This document shows, piece after piece, positions 16,943 through 26,953 of a stretch of 64,000 nt of DNA; the stretch's first letter is position 1, and each line of letters starts with the position of its first letter. Origin of the DNA: Bacteroidota bacterium (GTDB lineage: Bacteria; Bacteroidota; Bacteroidia; Chitinophagales; Saprospiraceae); assembly GCA_030147525.1 (NCBI GenBank), contig JASBVF010000029.1, forward strand, positions 1-64,000. Direction: 5' to 3'. The notes under the pieces are model-generated. The model was not told where the DNA came from, did not search any database, and saw nothing but the letters and a program-made list of their open reading frames with translations. The position numbers and the translations under genes are program-made.

Positions 16943-18202
16943 ATGACTATTCATAAGAAATTAACCATTGGGCTTTTTGGCTATGGTGTTGTGGGAGAAG
17001 CCGTATTTCAGGTGGTGGAACAAACGCCTTCCCTGGCAGCACAGGTAAAAAAGATTTGTATTAAAAACCCACACAAGGAGCGAAACCTCGACGCTGCCTG
17101 GTTCACCACTCAAAAAAATGAGCTGCTTGAAGACGAGGACATCAACGTGATCATCGAAGTGATCGACGATGCGGAAGCGTCATTCGAGATCGTGCAGGAA
17201 AGTCTGCTTCGGGGCAAGGCTGTCATTTCTGCCAACAAAAAAATGGTAGCTGAAAACCTGCTTGCGCTCATTGAATTGCAGCAGCGGACCGGCACGCCCC
17301 TGCTGTACGAATCAGCCTGCTGTGCGAGTATCCCCGTGTTGCGGAACCTGGAAGAATACTACGACAACGATCTGTTGCGGGGCATCGAAGGCATCATCAA
17401 CGGCAGTACGAACTTCATTTTATCTCAAATTTTTGATGAAAAACTGAGCTACTCCGATGCGCTCGGACTGGCCCAATGCCGGGGTTTTGCCGAGAGCGAT
17501 CCCTCACTCGACGTGCAGGGGCTGGATGCCGTGAACAAGCTTTGCATTTTGCTGACACATGCCTATGGCGTACTCGTCAGGCCGGATGAGCTTTTGTACC
17601 ACGGCATCGAGCGATTGAACCCTGGAGACCGGCAGGTGGCCGTGGCAGAGGGTGCGCAAATCAAACTTGTTGCGCAAGCGGTCAAACAGGATGATGGGAG
17701 TGTGGCCGCTTTTGTGCTGCCGCAATTCGTGAAGCCAGCCCATCTGCTTCACCGGGTGCGGGAAGAGTACAACGGCGTGGTGATTTCCTCCACCCTGGCC
17801 GATGAGCAGTTTTTTTACGGGAAAGGCGCCGGTGGTTTTCCGACGGCTTCTGCCATTTTGAGCGACCTTTCGGCGCTTCGTTACGACTATCGCTACGAAT
17901 ACAAAAAACTCCTGCTCCAGCGTCCATCTGAACTGAAAAGCGATGCGCTGCTGAACGTTTACGTCAGTTTTGACGATTGGGAAAAACTTCCGGCTGATGC
18001 TTTTGAGGAAATTCATGAGTACTATTCCGGGCGACAGTTTCACTACCGCAAGGGCGTTGTTTCACAAAAGAAATTATTGAAAAGTAATTGGTGGAAACAG
18101 CCCGGCGTGTCGCTCATATTGCTGGAGGAGGGCGTGGTGAAAACAAGCCCGATCAAGCAGCTTTCCCGGCAACTTGCAGAAGCTGAAGCAGTTCCGGCGT
18201 AG
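16943..18202 (+). CDS. hom: Homoserine dehydrogenase
   Basis: A 419-aa NAD(P)-dependent enzyme reducing aspartate semialdehyde to homoserine, the branch point to threonine and methionine. The Rossmann motif is IGLFGYGVVGEA near the start; SANKKMVAE, NGSTNFIL and the GFAESDPSLDVQGLDAVNKL segment are family hallmarks, the last containing catalytic Asp/Lys residues. About 90 C-terminal residues follow the catalytic core where an ACT domain would usually sit, but no clear ACT signature is visible. The ATG at 16943 is preferred to an upstream TTG at 16904. It is the second gene of the SAM-riboswitch operon, 114 nt after the first. Confidence 0.9.
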   Translation: MTIHKKLTIGLFGYGVVGEAVFQVVEQTPSLAAQVKKICIKNPHKERNLDAAWFTTQKNELLEDEDINVIIEVIDDAEASFEIVQESLLRGKAVISANKKMVAENLLALIELQQRTGTPLLYESACCASIPVLRNLEEYYDNDLLRGIEGIINGSTNFILSQIFDEKLSYSDALGLAQCRGFAESDPSLDVQGLDAVNKLCILLTHAYGVLVRPDELLYHGIERLNPGDRQVAVAEGAQIKLVAQAVKQDDGSVAAFVLPQFVKPAHLLHRVREEYNGVVISSTLADEQFFYGKGAGGFPTASAILSDLSALRYDYRYEYKKLLLQRPSELKSDALLNVYVSFDDWEKLPADAFEEIHEYYSGRQFHYRKGVVSQKKLLKSNWWKQPGVSLILLEEGVVKTSPIKQLSRQLAEAEAVPA

Positions 18203-18272
18203 GACGGCAAGTCAGGCAGGGTTCTGATTTTACCTTGCCTGAAATGAATCTGTGATGCTGGCTTTGGTGACT

Positions 18273-21200
18273 TTACGAAGCGATACCGCCGTAGATCAGC
18301 AATTTGAATTCATCCGGCGTCATGTTCACGGTATTTGTGTAACCGGTGCGCAGGTCCGTGATGGTATCCATGCTGTCGTAGATGCGGATGACTTTCAGCG
18401 GCGGGCGTTCGTTTTCATTTTGATCGGGTGACAGGATGAGCCGAATGGGGATGGGGATGCTGTGCGGTACGTAAAAAAGGTGAATACCTTCCTCGCCGGC
18501 CAGCAGGTTTGCCAGGCTGTGTTCCTCCACCTCAATGCTCATGCGGTCGGAGTCGAGGGTGTAAGGGATGTCCAATTTTTCAAAAAAACCGGTGTAAAGA
18601 TGGACCAGAAACTCGATTTCATCTGCCCCGGCATTCGTGACGCAAGATTCGAAGCGGAGCGTGACCTTGTCCGTTTTTTCAGCCAGAAAACCCTCAAGCA
18701 TGGATTGAAGGAAAGCCAGATCGAGGTAACTGAGCAGGTAATCCGTCTGGGCGCTGTCGAATTGTGGACTGAGGTGACGGTATTCTTCCCGCAGCTCCTG
18801 CAAAGCCTCCTCCTGGAAAAACCGGTCTTTCAGCACTTCCTTCCTGGCCTTGCTGCTCAGGTCGTCCATGTTGCTAAGGTTCACCCGTTTGAGGCGGAAA
18901 GGCAGCACGGGTGTCATTTGCTGTTTACGCTCCTTGCGTCGCAGCTGTTTGAACTGTGTAGCTTCTTTAAGGTCGAAAACCTTGTTTTTAAAATCGTAAT
19001 GCTTCCAGTCGGCATCCTGAACGCCAACGTCGAGGAGATGTCCTTTTTTCTGACGTTTTTGCTCGAATACTTCGATCTGCCGTTCGATGGTGCTGAACTT
19101 TTTTAAAAGTTTTGAAAAGAAGCGGCCGGCATTGTCCTCATCCGGCAGGGCCGGCATCCACTCGGTTTCTTTGGGCCGGATGAATTCAAGCGGGGTGATG
19201 TGTGGGGTGAGGTGGTCGTTTTCCAGTAAAATATCGAGGATCAGCGGCGTGTCTGTGGTGGTTTTGATCAACTGCTCTGCGGAAAGCAGCGTCAGATCCC
19301 GTTCGATCTGCCGTTTGAGGGCACGGCCACCCATGCGGGCATCAAAACCCCGCCGGGCTACCCAGTCGAGGGCATCCTGGGAAACGTTGACGATGGTCGT
19401 CCGTCGCACGAAGCCGTCCCGCTGCAGTAATTCCCGGATTTGCAGCTGCGCAATTTTCTGGATTTCGGTGAAAGTAAGCGGGTTGAACACCGTGATGCGT
19501 TCGATCCGGTTGACCATTTCCGGCCGGAAAAAATTCTCGATCGCCTTCCGGTACACCCCCTCGTCATTGCTTTCATTTTGGTTAAAACCGATTTGAGAGC
19601 CGGCCTCCCTGGCGCCCAGGTTGGAGGTCATCACGATGATGGTGTTCGAAAAATCAACGGTTCGGCCCATGCTGTCCGTCAGGCGGGCATCGTCGAGCAC
19701 TTGCAGAAGCAGGTCGTGGATGGCGGGGTTGGCCTTTTCAATTTCATCCAGCAAAATCACGCTGAAGGGCCGGTAACGTACCTTGCCGGTCAGTTGTCCC
19801 TCTGGATTGTAGTAGTCGCCGATAAGCCGGTGCAGCGCTCCATCGTCGATGTACTCGTTCATGTCGAAACGCAGGAGGTGGTCCTCGCTGCCGAGGATGG
19901 TTTTGCAGAGCAACTTGGCGGCATGCGTCTTTCCAACCCCCGTCGGACCGATGAACAGGAACGAAGCCATGGGGCGGTTGCGGTCGGTCATTTTCGCCTT
20001 AATGAGGTGAATGACCTGCGAAAGTGCCTCAACAGCATTCGGCTGGCCGACCAGCTCGTGGGCCAACATGTCCCGGATTTCGCCGTGTTCGATGGTGGTT
20101 TGTTCGTCAAAAATGCGTTCCTGCAATCCGCTGAAAGCTTTGAACTCCTCCCTGACTTCCGGCGCATCGATGACTTGCCGGCTGTATTTGGCGGTGAGTT
20201 GGTTCAGCAGTTTCATTACGCTGCCTGGTAAAGCTTTGTTTTTCAGGTAATTGCGCTGAATGGTGAACAGCTGGCTGATGGCTGGTACGGTGATGTTGCA
20301 CTCGTTCCGGAGTTCGAGCAGGCTTCGGTTTTGCAGGGTGATTTTGATGGCAGTTTTGAGGTCGGGCTCCGGCACCCGCAAAACCTGGAACAGGTCACTG
20401 AAACTCCGGTCCGTTTCCTGAATCACTTTCCACTCTTCGGGCGTTGCCAGGATGATTACCTGCACGATCCTTTTTTCGAGATAGGGTTTTAAAACATTGG
20501 CGAGCGAAAGGTCGCTCTGGGCTGCCTTGCCGATGCGGAGCAGCGCTACGGGGTTGTCGATCAGTATTTTATCGGGAAAATTGCTGCGGCCCGGCGGCTT
20601 CTGTACGTATTTTAAAATAGCTTCGAAACGCCGCTCCCAGTAACCCACGATGCTCATGCCGGCAATGATCCGGTTCGGGTTGACATGCCAGAGGTAGTGG
20701 CGTTTCCAGTCTTCGTGCGGTTTGTCCTCGTCCTGCATGTAGCGGAAGGCTACTTCCTCGATGACGGTGTGCTTGCCGACACCTTCCCGTCCAACGATTG
20801 CGACGGGGGTATTTCCCCTCCGGAAAATGAGGTCGTAAAGTTGCTGCACCAGTTCGTCCTGGTACCACGCACGGCGAAGCTGGTCAGGGTACTGGCTGCA
20901 GAGGTCCACCCCAACCTTTTCGATTTCCTCCGCACCGTCAAATTCCTTGATGTTCCGCATGGCAGCGAAAATGTCCATCTGCCCGGCTTCGTCGAAGCTG
21001 AAGTCACCATCTTTCACGGAAACTTCCTGCCGTATGATGCTGATGAACTCACGGCGGGGCGTGTAGTATTGCGTAGCATCAAAATCGCTGCCCTCGATTT
21101 GCTTGAATTTTCGGATCAGCTCTTTGATGACGTTGCCTGCTACGTCTTTCAGGTTGGGCTTGCCTCGTTCGTCCGGCGGTACGATGAACATAAAATTGCC

Positions 21201-21545
21201 CATCGAAGGCAGGCAGGCGAAAAGGTTGCCATTCAATTCAAAGCTGGCCACGCTGAAAGTACCTTTGACGTAATGGCTTCCAATGCTGAAATCGTAATTA
21301 AAATGGGAGAGTTTCACCTCCGGCCCGAACTTGAACCAAAGCAGCTGCTCCGCTGATGACCGCCGGAACTGGTAACCAGCGAAACGCCTTTTCATCAACC
21401 CTTTGAACTGCGAGATGGCATCGGCATACCGCCGGTGGGTCGCCACAGGACTGTCAAAAAACAGCGGACGCACATGATACACATTCTGGCCGTTGAGCTG
21501 TGCCGGCTGGACAAGTGTGGGTATGGTCAGGGTTGTTACGGGCAT
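18273..21545 (-). CDS. ClpB/ClpA-like AAA+ ATPase with divergent first domain
   Basis: A 1090-aa protein with two AAA+ modules of Hsp100 type. Residues 1-220 are a domain I do not recognise. Module 1 has a variant Walker A, GREGVGKHT (252-260), and a weak Walker B, ILIDNP (near 328-332), where the catalytic Glu is replaced by Asn, so hydrolysis there is doubtful. Module 2 is canonical: GPTGVGKT (533-540), VILLDEIEK (596-604), sensor-1 TSN (640-642) and an FFRPEMVNRIE arginine-finger segment. A roughly 250-residue C-terminal extension follows. No ClpP-binding loop is evident. A remodelling or assembly role is likely, but the substrate is unknown. It is monocistronic. Confidence 0.8.
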   Translation of the reverse strand: MPVTTLTIPTLVQPAQLNGQNVYHVRPLFFDSPVATHRRYADAISQFKGLMKRRFAGYQFRRSSAEQLLWFKFGPEVKLSHFNYDFSIGSHYVKGTFSVASFELNGNLFACLPSMGNFMFIVPPDERGKPNLKDVAGNVIKELIRKFKQIEGSDFDATQYYTPRREFISIIRQEVSVKDGDFSFDEAGQMDIFAAMRNIKEFDGAEEIEKVGVDLCSQYPDQLRRAWYQDELVQQLYDLIFRRGNTPVAIVGREGVGKHTVIEEVAFRYMQDEDKPHEDWKRHYLWHVNPNRIIAGMSIVGYWERRFEAILKYVQKPPGRSNFPDKILIDNPVALLRIGKAAQSDLSLANVLKPYLEKRIVQVIILATPEEWKVIQETDRSFSDLFQVLRVPEPDLKTAIKITLQNRSLLELRNECNITVPAISQLFTIQRNYLKNKALPGSVMKLLNQLTAKYSRQVIDAPEVREEFKAFSGLQERIFDEQTTIEHGEIRDMLAHELVGQPNAVEALSQVIHLIKAKMTDRNRPMASFLFIGPTGVGKTHAAKLLCKTILGSEDHLLRFDMNEYIDDGALHRLIGDYYNPEGQLTGKVRYRPFSVILLDEIEKANPAIHDLLLQVLDDARLTDSMGRTVDFSNTIIVMTSNLGAREAGSQIGFNQNESNDEGVYRKAIENFFRPEMVNRIERITVFNPLTFTEIQKIAQLQIRELLQRDGFVRRTTIVNVSQDALDWVARRGFDARMGGRALKRQIERDLTLLSAEQLIKTTTDTPLILDILLENDHLTPHITPLEFIRPKETEWMPALPDEDNAGRFFSKLLKKFSTIERQIEVFEQKRQKKGHLLDVGVQDADWKHYDFKNKVFDLKEATQFKQLRRKERKQQMTPVLPFRLKRVNLSNMDDLSSKARKEVLKDRFFQEEALQELREEYRHLSPQFDSAQTDYLLSYLDLAFLQSMLEGFLAEKTDKVTLRFESCVTNAGADEIEFLVHLYTGFFEKLDIPYTLDSDRMSIEVEEHSLANLLAGEEGIHLFYVPHSIPIPIRLILSPDQNENERPPLKVIRIYDSMDTITDLRTGYTNTVNMTPDEFKLLIYGGIAS

Positions 21546-21631
21546 TACTTTTTTGTTCGGGAAAATTTTCGTTGCGGAGCAAATGTAAGCGCTTTCACGG
21601 ATTGATGAACGACAGCCTGCAAATAGCCTGT

Positions 21632-22018
21632 TTAGAACTGGATGGATTTCCGGCTTAGTACTAACGCTTTCCGGCTCCTCACAAAAGCTTTCCGACTCAT
21701 TATAAACATTTTACGGCTCGCTTCGAAGGTTTTCAGGCTTTGCTCGAAAGTTGACCGGCTGCTTTCAAAGTCGAGGCGTAGTTGCTGCAGAGTTTCCGGA
21801 AGAATGCCGGTTGTCTTTTTTCCTTTTTCAAAATTCTTGCTGCTTTTTTCAAAATCCCGGCGGCTGCGCTCGAATAGTTTCCGGCTTTGCCGAAAGGATT
21901 TCCGGCTTAGTTCAAATGCTTTCTGCCCTGATTCAAAGTTTTTCCGGCTCCTGCCGATCGCTTTTACGTTTGGCGTGTATTTTTTGGGTCTTTTGAATGA
22001 TGTTTTTCTGTGTGGCAT
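21632..22018 (-). CDS. Small basic protein made of about 15 heptad repeats (S-R-K-x-F-x-x)
   Basis: A 128-aa protein with no recognised family. From residue 22 to the end it is a run of seven-residue units of the pattern S-R-K-x-F-x-x, for example SRKSFRQ, SRKLFER, SRRDFEK, SSKNFEK, SRSTFEQ, SLKTFEA, SRKMFIM, SRKAFVR and SRKALVL. One degenerate unit lies in the middle. The phenylalanine at a fixed heptad position predicts a long amphipathic helix with a strongly positive face, suited to binding nucleic acid or membrane. The DNA therefore has a 21-bp period, and the opposite strand is also open (FRL-rich), but the SRK phase is the more protein-like. It lies alone between the AAA+ gene and the large T9SS gene. 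Confidence 0.5.
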   Translation of the reverse strand: MPHRKTSFKRPKKYTPNVKAIGRSRKNFESGQKAFELSRKSFRQSRKLFERSRRDFEKSSKNFEKGKKTTGILPETLQQLRLDFESSRSTFEQSLKTFEASRKMFIMSRKAFVRSRKALVLSRKSIQF

Positions 22019-22154
22019 TTTTTCAAGGGTTTATGATTTGTGTTTTCTTCTGGCTGAAATGACAATTCACTCTGTCGTTTTTTTCAAAGTGAAACCAGTT
22101 TGGAATTTCCGTGAATTTGAGGAAAACGACCCCGGTTGCTGTAGCTTAGACAAC

Positions 22155-25100
22155 CTATCTCAACAAAGTTACATCACCTGATTTAATAACCTCCCTTCCA
22201 CCCGGCAAACCGATCACTGCCCGGTAAACGTACACATCCGAGCCGGCGGGTTTTCCGTTTTGAGTGCCGTCCCAGCCGGTGTTGCTGTTGGTTTCGCTGT
22301 GTACTTTTTGCCCCCAGCGATTCCAGACTTCCATGGATCGCACTTCAATATTTTCACCGGTGATGATTACGAGAAAAATATCGTTGATACCGTCGTTGTT
22401 GGGTGAAAACACATTCGGAATGTCATACTGGGATTCCAGTACTTCGAACGAGATAGTTTCGGAATCCGAACATCCCAGGTCGTCCGTCACTGTCACGGAA
22501 TACGTCACGCCCGGCAGTGTCAGCGGTGTCACCTGTGCCGTATCTGATGTGCTGCCGGTGGACCAGCTGAAAGTGGCGGCAGCCGGGTCTGTCACAACGC
22601 CGAGGGTGATTGGTGTACCCTGGTAAACCACCGTAGAATCGCTGTCGTAAGTCAATTCAGAAATTTCAATGCCGGGGAAGACCTCTACGACAATCGTTTC
22701 CGTCAGGTTGTCACCGCATTCGTTCGAGTAGTTGATGGTGAAAGTATTGACGCCCTCCTGCAAAGTAGGGATAAAACTGGTACCCGTTGCATTGCCCGGC
22801 TCCCAGGCGTAATCGCCCGGAAGTCCGGTATCAGCGAACAGCGTAACGCCGTTGCTGCCGCAAACTGTTGTGTCATTGCTCACCGTCAGCATGGGGTTTT
22901 GTGCAACATAAACCGTCAGGGTAAAGTCTTCCGGCGGGCAGTTGCCATTGCTTACGGTCACTTCGTAATTCGTGGTTTGTTCAGGTGAAACAACCGGTGC
23001 CGGCTCGTTGCTCGCAAACCCGGCATCATCCGGAGAAGTCCAGCTGTAGGTCCACGCAGGGTTGGGGGCAAAATTCAGCGCAGTTGAGCTGCCGGGGCAT
23101 AGCACTCCTGTTGGCGCCACGATGAAAGGGACTGCCAGGACCTCCACTGTCACTCCGCCTGAAACCGGGCAGCCTTCATACTCGCCCGTCACGGTGTAAT
23201 CCGTCGTCACGGCAGGCGAGGCTACCGGGTCGGGACATTCGTTGCAACTCAATCCGGTGGCAGGTTCCCAGGTAAATTCAACCGGGAGAAGAGCCGTCGC
23301 CGTCAACTGCACCGAGGCTCCGCCACAGATGACAGGCTCGGCTGGAGTGATGTTAATCGAGTTCACCGGCACGACGTTGACTGTTGCTGAAATGGTATCC
23401 GTACAAAATCCATTGGTGGCAATGCGCTGGTAAGTCGTTGTTTCGCCGGGTTGCACCACCATATTGAATAGTGAATCGGGCGTCAGTTGCCCGTTTGGCG
23501 GCAGCCATTGGAAAGTGATTTCTGAGAAATCAGCCGGTTCGTAGGTCTGGGAAGTCAGCAGCACCAGCTCGCCCTGACAGATTTGTGTGTCGATTGGCAG
23601 GATTGTCAGATTGTAGGGCAGTGAGTCCACTCCTACGTAAACGGTATCCATTTTCACACAACCAGGTACTGCCACCGAAGCGATGTAATTGGTCGCCACC
23701 TGCGGGGTTGCAATCACACTGTCGCCGATGGTAGTGTTCAGGCTGCCGTCGTTGGGCGTCCAGTTGACGACTGAACCGGCAGGTAAAGCCATTGCCTGCA
23801 AAGGCACACTGACGCCTTTGCAAATCGGAATCGTATCGGGTGCAGCAATGTCAATGCTGATTTCGGTGACTTCCAGCTTTACGGAAGCCTCGACGGAACA
23901 ACCATTTCGGGTGGCGGTCAGGGTGTATTCGGTAGTTTGAGTAGGTAAAGCTACCGGGTTGGCGGCGTTGGGATTGCTTAGGTCTGTGGAAGGAGACCAG
24001 CTGTATGTCACGCCTGGTTCCGGTTGGGTAAAACCAAGTAACACCGGCTCCTCCTGGCAAACGAGTGTGTCATCCGCTACATCAATGACCGGCAAAGCAG
24101 ATACCACGACAGCTACACTGTCGAAGGATGGCAGCGGGCAATCGGAGTTTGATATTTCAAGAAAATAAGTTGTTGAAACGGCCGGCGTCACCTCGGGATT
24201 GGCTTCGTTTGAAACAAAACCGGCAGGCTGGGAAGTCCAGTTATAGGTTACGCCGGGTGTTGACGGACCACCCAGTTGAACAGTTTCACCCAAACAAATC
24301 GACTGGTTGTCACTGATGCTGTAAACGGGCGCCTGATTCGGCAGCACCGTCAGCGTCATTTCATCGCTGAATGAACAGGTTGGCCCTGTGGCAGTAACTT
24401 CAAAAGTGTAGGTACCTGCAGCATTGGCTGTCACAATAGGATTTGGACAATCCGTGCAACTCAGGAATCCGGCGGGATCGTTCCACTGATAGGTCACACT
24501 GGCAAAACTGGCGCCTGCGTTGAGTTGAACCTGCTCGCCAATGCAGCTTGTGAGGTCAGGTCCGGCATTGACTTCGAGCAGTCCCACGTTCACATCGATG
24601 GTGTCCGCTACGCAAACGGTGTTGATGATGACACTGTAAGTGGTGGAGGCCGAGATGTTGGCAACGGGGTTCGGGCAGTCATCGCAACTCAAACCCTGCT
24701 CCGGCAACCATTGGTACACTTCGCCACCGCTGGCGAACAACTGCACTGCCTCGCCGGGACAAACAACTGTGTCAGGAGAGGCTGAAAAATCGACAGGTAT
24801 GGCATTGAGCACGCCGGGAGTAGTGCCGCCGAAATCGATGGACACAGCGCCGCTGACGATCTGATTTCCCCAGTCATTAATCAGCACGAGGTAAAATTCG
24901 CCTGTTTGTACAGCTACTTTTTTTACAAAATCATCCCCTCCGGCCAGCTCGCAGGTGTCCGTGACCGGAAGTCCGGTTGTCGGATGTACGTTGACGAGAC
25001 CGGTTGGGTCTGCACCGGCGGCGTAGGAGCTTCTGATGGGTTGGTGCGTCAGTGCGTAGCCGCACAAATCAGCAGCATCGCTGACGGGCCCCCATACCTG

Positions 25101-26651
25101 AAAATCAATGTCGGAGGATTCGTTGGGGTCAGCCGCCTGCAGGATAAATCCAAACTCACCGTCGTTTTGCGCCTGAAACATAAAAAAAGTAAAGTTTGGC
25201 GGAAAACCGGCCCAGCAGCCATCGTTCACGCCGTCGATGATGAAATTTTCATCACCCTCGCCGGGTGCTACACTGATGATGGCAGGCAAATCGCCACAGC
25301 CATTGAGGGAAAGCGCATCTTCGCAAAACGCCGCCGAAGGGAAAATAACCGGGCAGGAAACCTGCTGTATCTCGATATTGAAAGGTGTGCAGGCATTTGC
25401 ATTATCCACCACGATGTAATAAATGCCGGGTTGTGCAAGATAAGCAGCGTTAATCATCGGGTCTGTCTGTCCGACGCCACCTCCGGCACGGGCGATGCAT
25501 TCCGTGGCAGTGTTGGGGCAACCGTTGAAAATTCCAACGCCGGTGGCTGCATCCGACCCGGTGATACTGACGGCAATGCACTCATCTCCCGGCGATTCAT
25601 AGGTAAAAATGTAGTCATCGCTGCCCATCCATGCGTCGTTGTTGCAAGGGCTGGTGTCGTAGTTGTCAGCAGCGCCACAGGTAGTCAGACCGGAATTGGA
25701 GTAGGGTAGGGTGGGTATGGAAACCGCATTGTCGCAAGTGATGGGCGGCGGTATCGTGCAGGTGTCGGGAGAGCAGGCCCAGGTTAGCTCAAAGCCCTGG
25801 TCGGACACCGAAAAATCTGAATCCAGTTGGATGGTGACGCAACTGCTGTGAACCTGAATTTCGACATTACTCCCGCTGCCGGTCAGGTCAGTGATAATGG
25901 GAGCGCCGATGTTTGGGCCTGCATAAAAATTGAGGAAGTCGAAGTCATTTTCAAGGTCGAAGGAGTTGACATTGATGAAAATACACTGGTGGAAATCATC
26001 CGGGCAAATCGTGAAGGTCAGGTTTTCATTGTTGGAATAATCACCGTCCGGCCCGCCGGAGTCGTACAGGGTTCCGAAGCAGGACGTGGAGGATGTCTCA
26101 TCGCCCATGTTGTAAACAGGGACAAATTCTTTCACGCACAATACAAAATCTCCCCAGTTCGGCGTGCCGGAAGCTGACCAGTCGCTGATGCGAAGAAAAT
26201 AGGGCAAACCCGGTGTCAGGCCTTGCAGATCGAGATTGAGGGAGGTCTCACCGGGGGCGGATGTGACGCAGTCGAGTTCCTGCAGTTCATCGAGCAGGCA
26301 ATCACCCCGGTACACGGCCAACTGAGGTTGCAAAATGCTGCCGTTCGGGCCGTCCACGCCGGTAAGTTCAATAGTGAAATCGAGGATGCTTCCATCGGCA
26401 GGCACCGTGAAAGAAAACCAGACATCACGGTCTACCACGCCGCCGGTGAAGCAACTGGGGATATTGTCAAGCGGATTGGAAAAAACGACGGACAGGGTAG
26501 CGTCTACATTATTGAAAGTGTCAGGAAATGGGCAGATGGGCGCTTCGCCCAAATCGATCAGGCCGGAGCAGTCGTCATTGGAGGGCTGGGCACTCAGCTT
26601 GAAAACCACGAAAAAGAGCGTGAAAAAGGTAAGAATTTTATACATGTTCAT
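22155..26651 (-). CDS. Large secreted multi-domain protein with T9SS type B (gliding-associated) C-terminal sorting domain
   Basis: A 1498-aa cell-surface or secreted protein. Residues 1-21 are a signal peptide. A pre-peptidase-like beta-sandwich region (about 25-175, containing PYFLRISDWS) precedes a CUB-like domain (about 183-295, CFGTLYDSGGPDG ... FDFLNFYAGP). The middle holds about ten Ig/PKD-like repeats of about 85-90 residues, each with a conserved Cys and a Y-x-W core (TYQWNDP, TYSWSPS, TYSWTSP). The end, NVFSPNNDGINDIF ... EVWNRWGQKV ... GWDG ... VYVYRAVI, is the T9SS type B sorting domain that directs export through type IX secretion. Probably an adhesin or matrix protein. No enzymatic motif is visible. 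Confidence 0.9.
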   Translation of the reverse strand: MNMYKILTFFTLFFVVFKLSAQPSNDDCSGLIDLGEAPICPFPDTFNNVDATLSVVFSNPLDNIPSCFTGGVVDRDVWFSFTVPADGSILDFTIELTGVDGPNGSILQPQLAVYRGDCLLDELQELDCVTSAPGETSLNLDLQGLTPGLPYFLRISDWSASGTPNWGDFVLCVKEFVPVYNMGDETSSTSCFGTLYDSGGPDGDYSNNENLTFTICPDDFHQCIFINVNSFDLENDFDFLNFYAGPNIGAPIITDLTGSGSNVEIQVHSSCVTIQLDSDFSVSDQGFELTWACSPDTCTIPPPITCDNAVSIPTLPYSNSGLTTCGAADNYDTSPCNNDAWMGSDDYIFTYESPGDECIAVSITGSDAATGVGIFNGCPNTATECIARAGGGVGQTDPMINAAYLAQPGIYYIVVDNANACTPFNIEIQQVSCPVIFPSAAFCEDALSLNGCGDLPAIISVAPGEGDENFIIDGVNDGCWAGFPPNFTFFMFQAQNDGEFGFILQAADPNESSDIDFQVWGPVSDAADLCGYALTHQPIRSSYAAGADPTGLVNVHPTTGLPVTDTCELAGGDDFVKKVAVQTGEFYLVLINDWGNQIVSGAVSIDFGGTTPGVLNAIPVDFSASPDTVVCPGEAVQLFASGGEVYQWLPEQGLSCDDCPNPVANISASTTYSVIINTVCVADTIDVNVGLLEVNAGPDLTSCIGEQVQLNAGASFASVTYQWNDPAGFLSCTDCPNPIVTANAAGTYTFEVTATGPTCSFSDEMTLTVLPNQAPVYSISDNQSICLGETVQLGGPSTPGVTYNWTSQPAGFVSNEANPEVTPAVSTTYFLEISNSDCPLPSFDSVAVVVSALPVIDVADDTLVCQEEPVLLGFTQPEPGVTYSWSPSTDLSNPNAANPVALPTQTTEYTLTATRNGCSVEASVKLEVTEISIDIAAPDTIPICKGVSVPLQAMALPAGSVVNWTPNDGSLNTTIGDSVIATPQVATNYIASVAVPGCVKMDTVYVGVDSLPYNLTILPIDTQICQGELVLLTSQTYEPADFSEITFQWLPPNGQLTPDSLFNMVVQPGETTTYQRIATNGFCTDTISATVNVVPVNSINITPAEPVICGGASVQLTATALLPVEFTWEPATGLSCNECPDPVASPAVTTDYTVTGEYEGCPVSGGVTVEVLAVPFIVAPTGVLCPGSSTALNFAPNPAWTYSWTSPDDAGFASNEPAPVVSPEQTTNYEVTVSNGNCPPEDFTLTVYVAQNPMLTVSNDTTVCGSNGVTLFADTGLPGDYAWEPGNATGTSFIPTLQEGVNTFTINYSNECGDNLTETIVVEVFPGIEISELTYDSDSTVVYQGTPITLGVVTDPAAATFSWSTGSTSDTAQVTPLTLPGVTYSVTVTDDLGCSDSETISFEVLESQYDIPNVFSPNNDGINDIFLVIITGENIEVRSMEVWNRWGQKVHSETNSNTGWDGTQNGKPAGSDVYVYRAVIGLPGGREVIKSGDVTLLR

Positions 26652-26793
26652 TTTTTCAAAAAATTAAACCGGATAGATGGAAGCCTGGGAAGGCGAATAG
26701 AAAGGGTGAACTCGATTCCCAAAAATAGACAGGAATTTCAGAATCGAAAGGTTGGCAGGAAACTTTTGCCGCAGGCAGGACAAAGTTTTAAAA

Positions 26794-26929
26794 AAAAGAG
26801 GCTGTACCATTAGATTGACATTGCCTGCACTCGTTCAAAGTCTGAAGTCGATACCTGCTTTTTTTGCAGGGTTTAATTCGAACCAGGGTCGAACGTAAAC
26901 AATGACGATCTGATGATACAGCCTCTTTT
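26794..26929 (-). other. 136-nt long imperfect palindrome ending in a T-tract (terminator or MITE-like element)
   Basis: Arms 26794-26815 and 26908-26929 match over 20 of 22 positions as an inverted repeat, and complementarity continues inward (CATTG and GTTC blocks) around a central TTTTTTT. Read on the minus strand the 3' arm runs into eight T residues. It directly follows the SPFH gene's stop codon, so terminator function is likely. The 136-nt length is unusual for a terminator and would suit a small mobile inverted repeat or a structured RNA. Confidence 0.6.
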
Positions 26930-26953
26930 GCTGTTACTGAAAGACAATCAGGC

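Noticed and set aside
21642-22181. 179-aa frame on the plus strand opposite the heptad-repeat gene
   Set aside because: The FRL-rich phase is the antisense of the SRK repeat and continues into unrelated sequence; the minus-strand product is the more protein-like. Not excluded absolutely.
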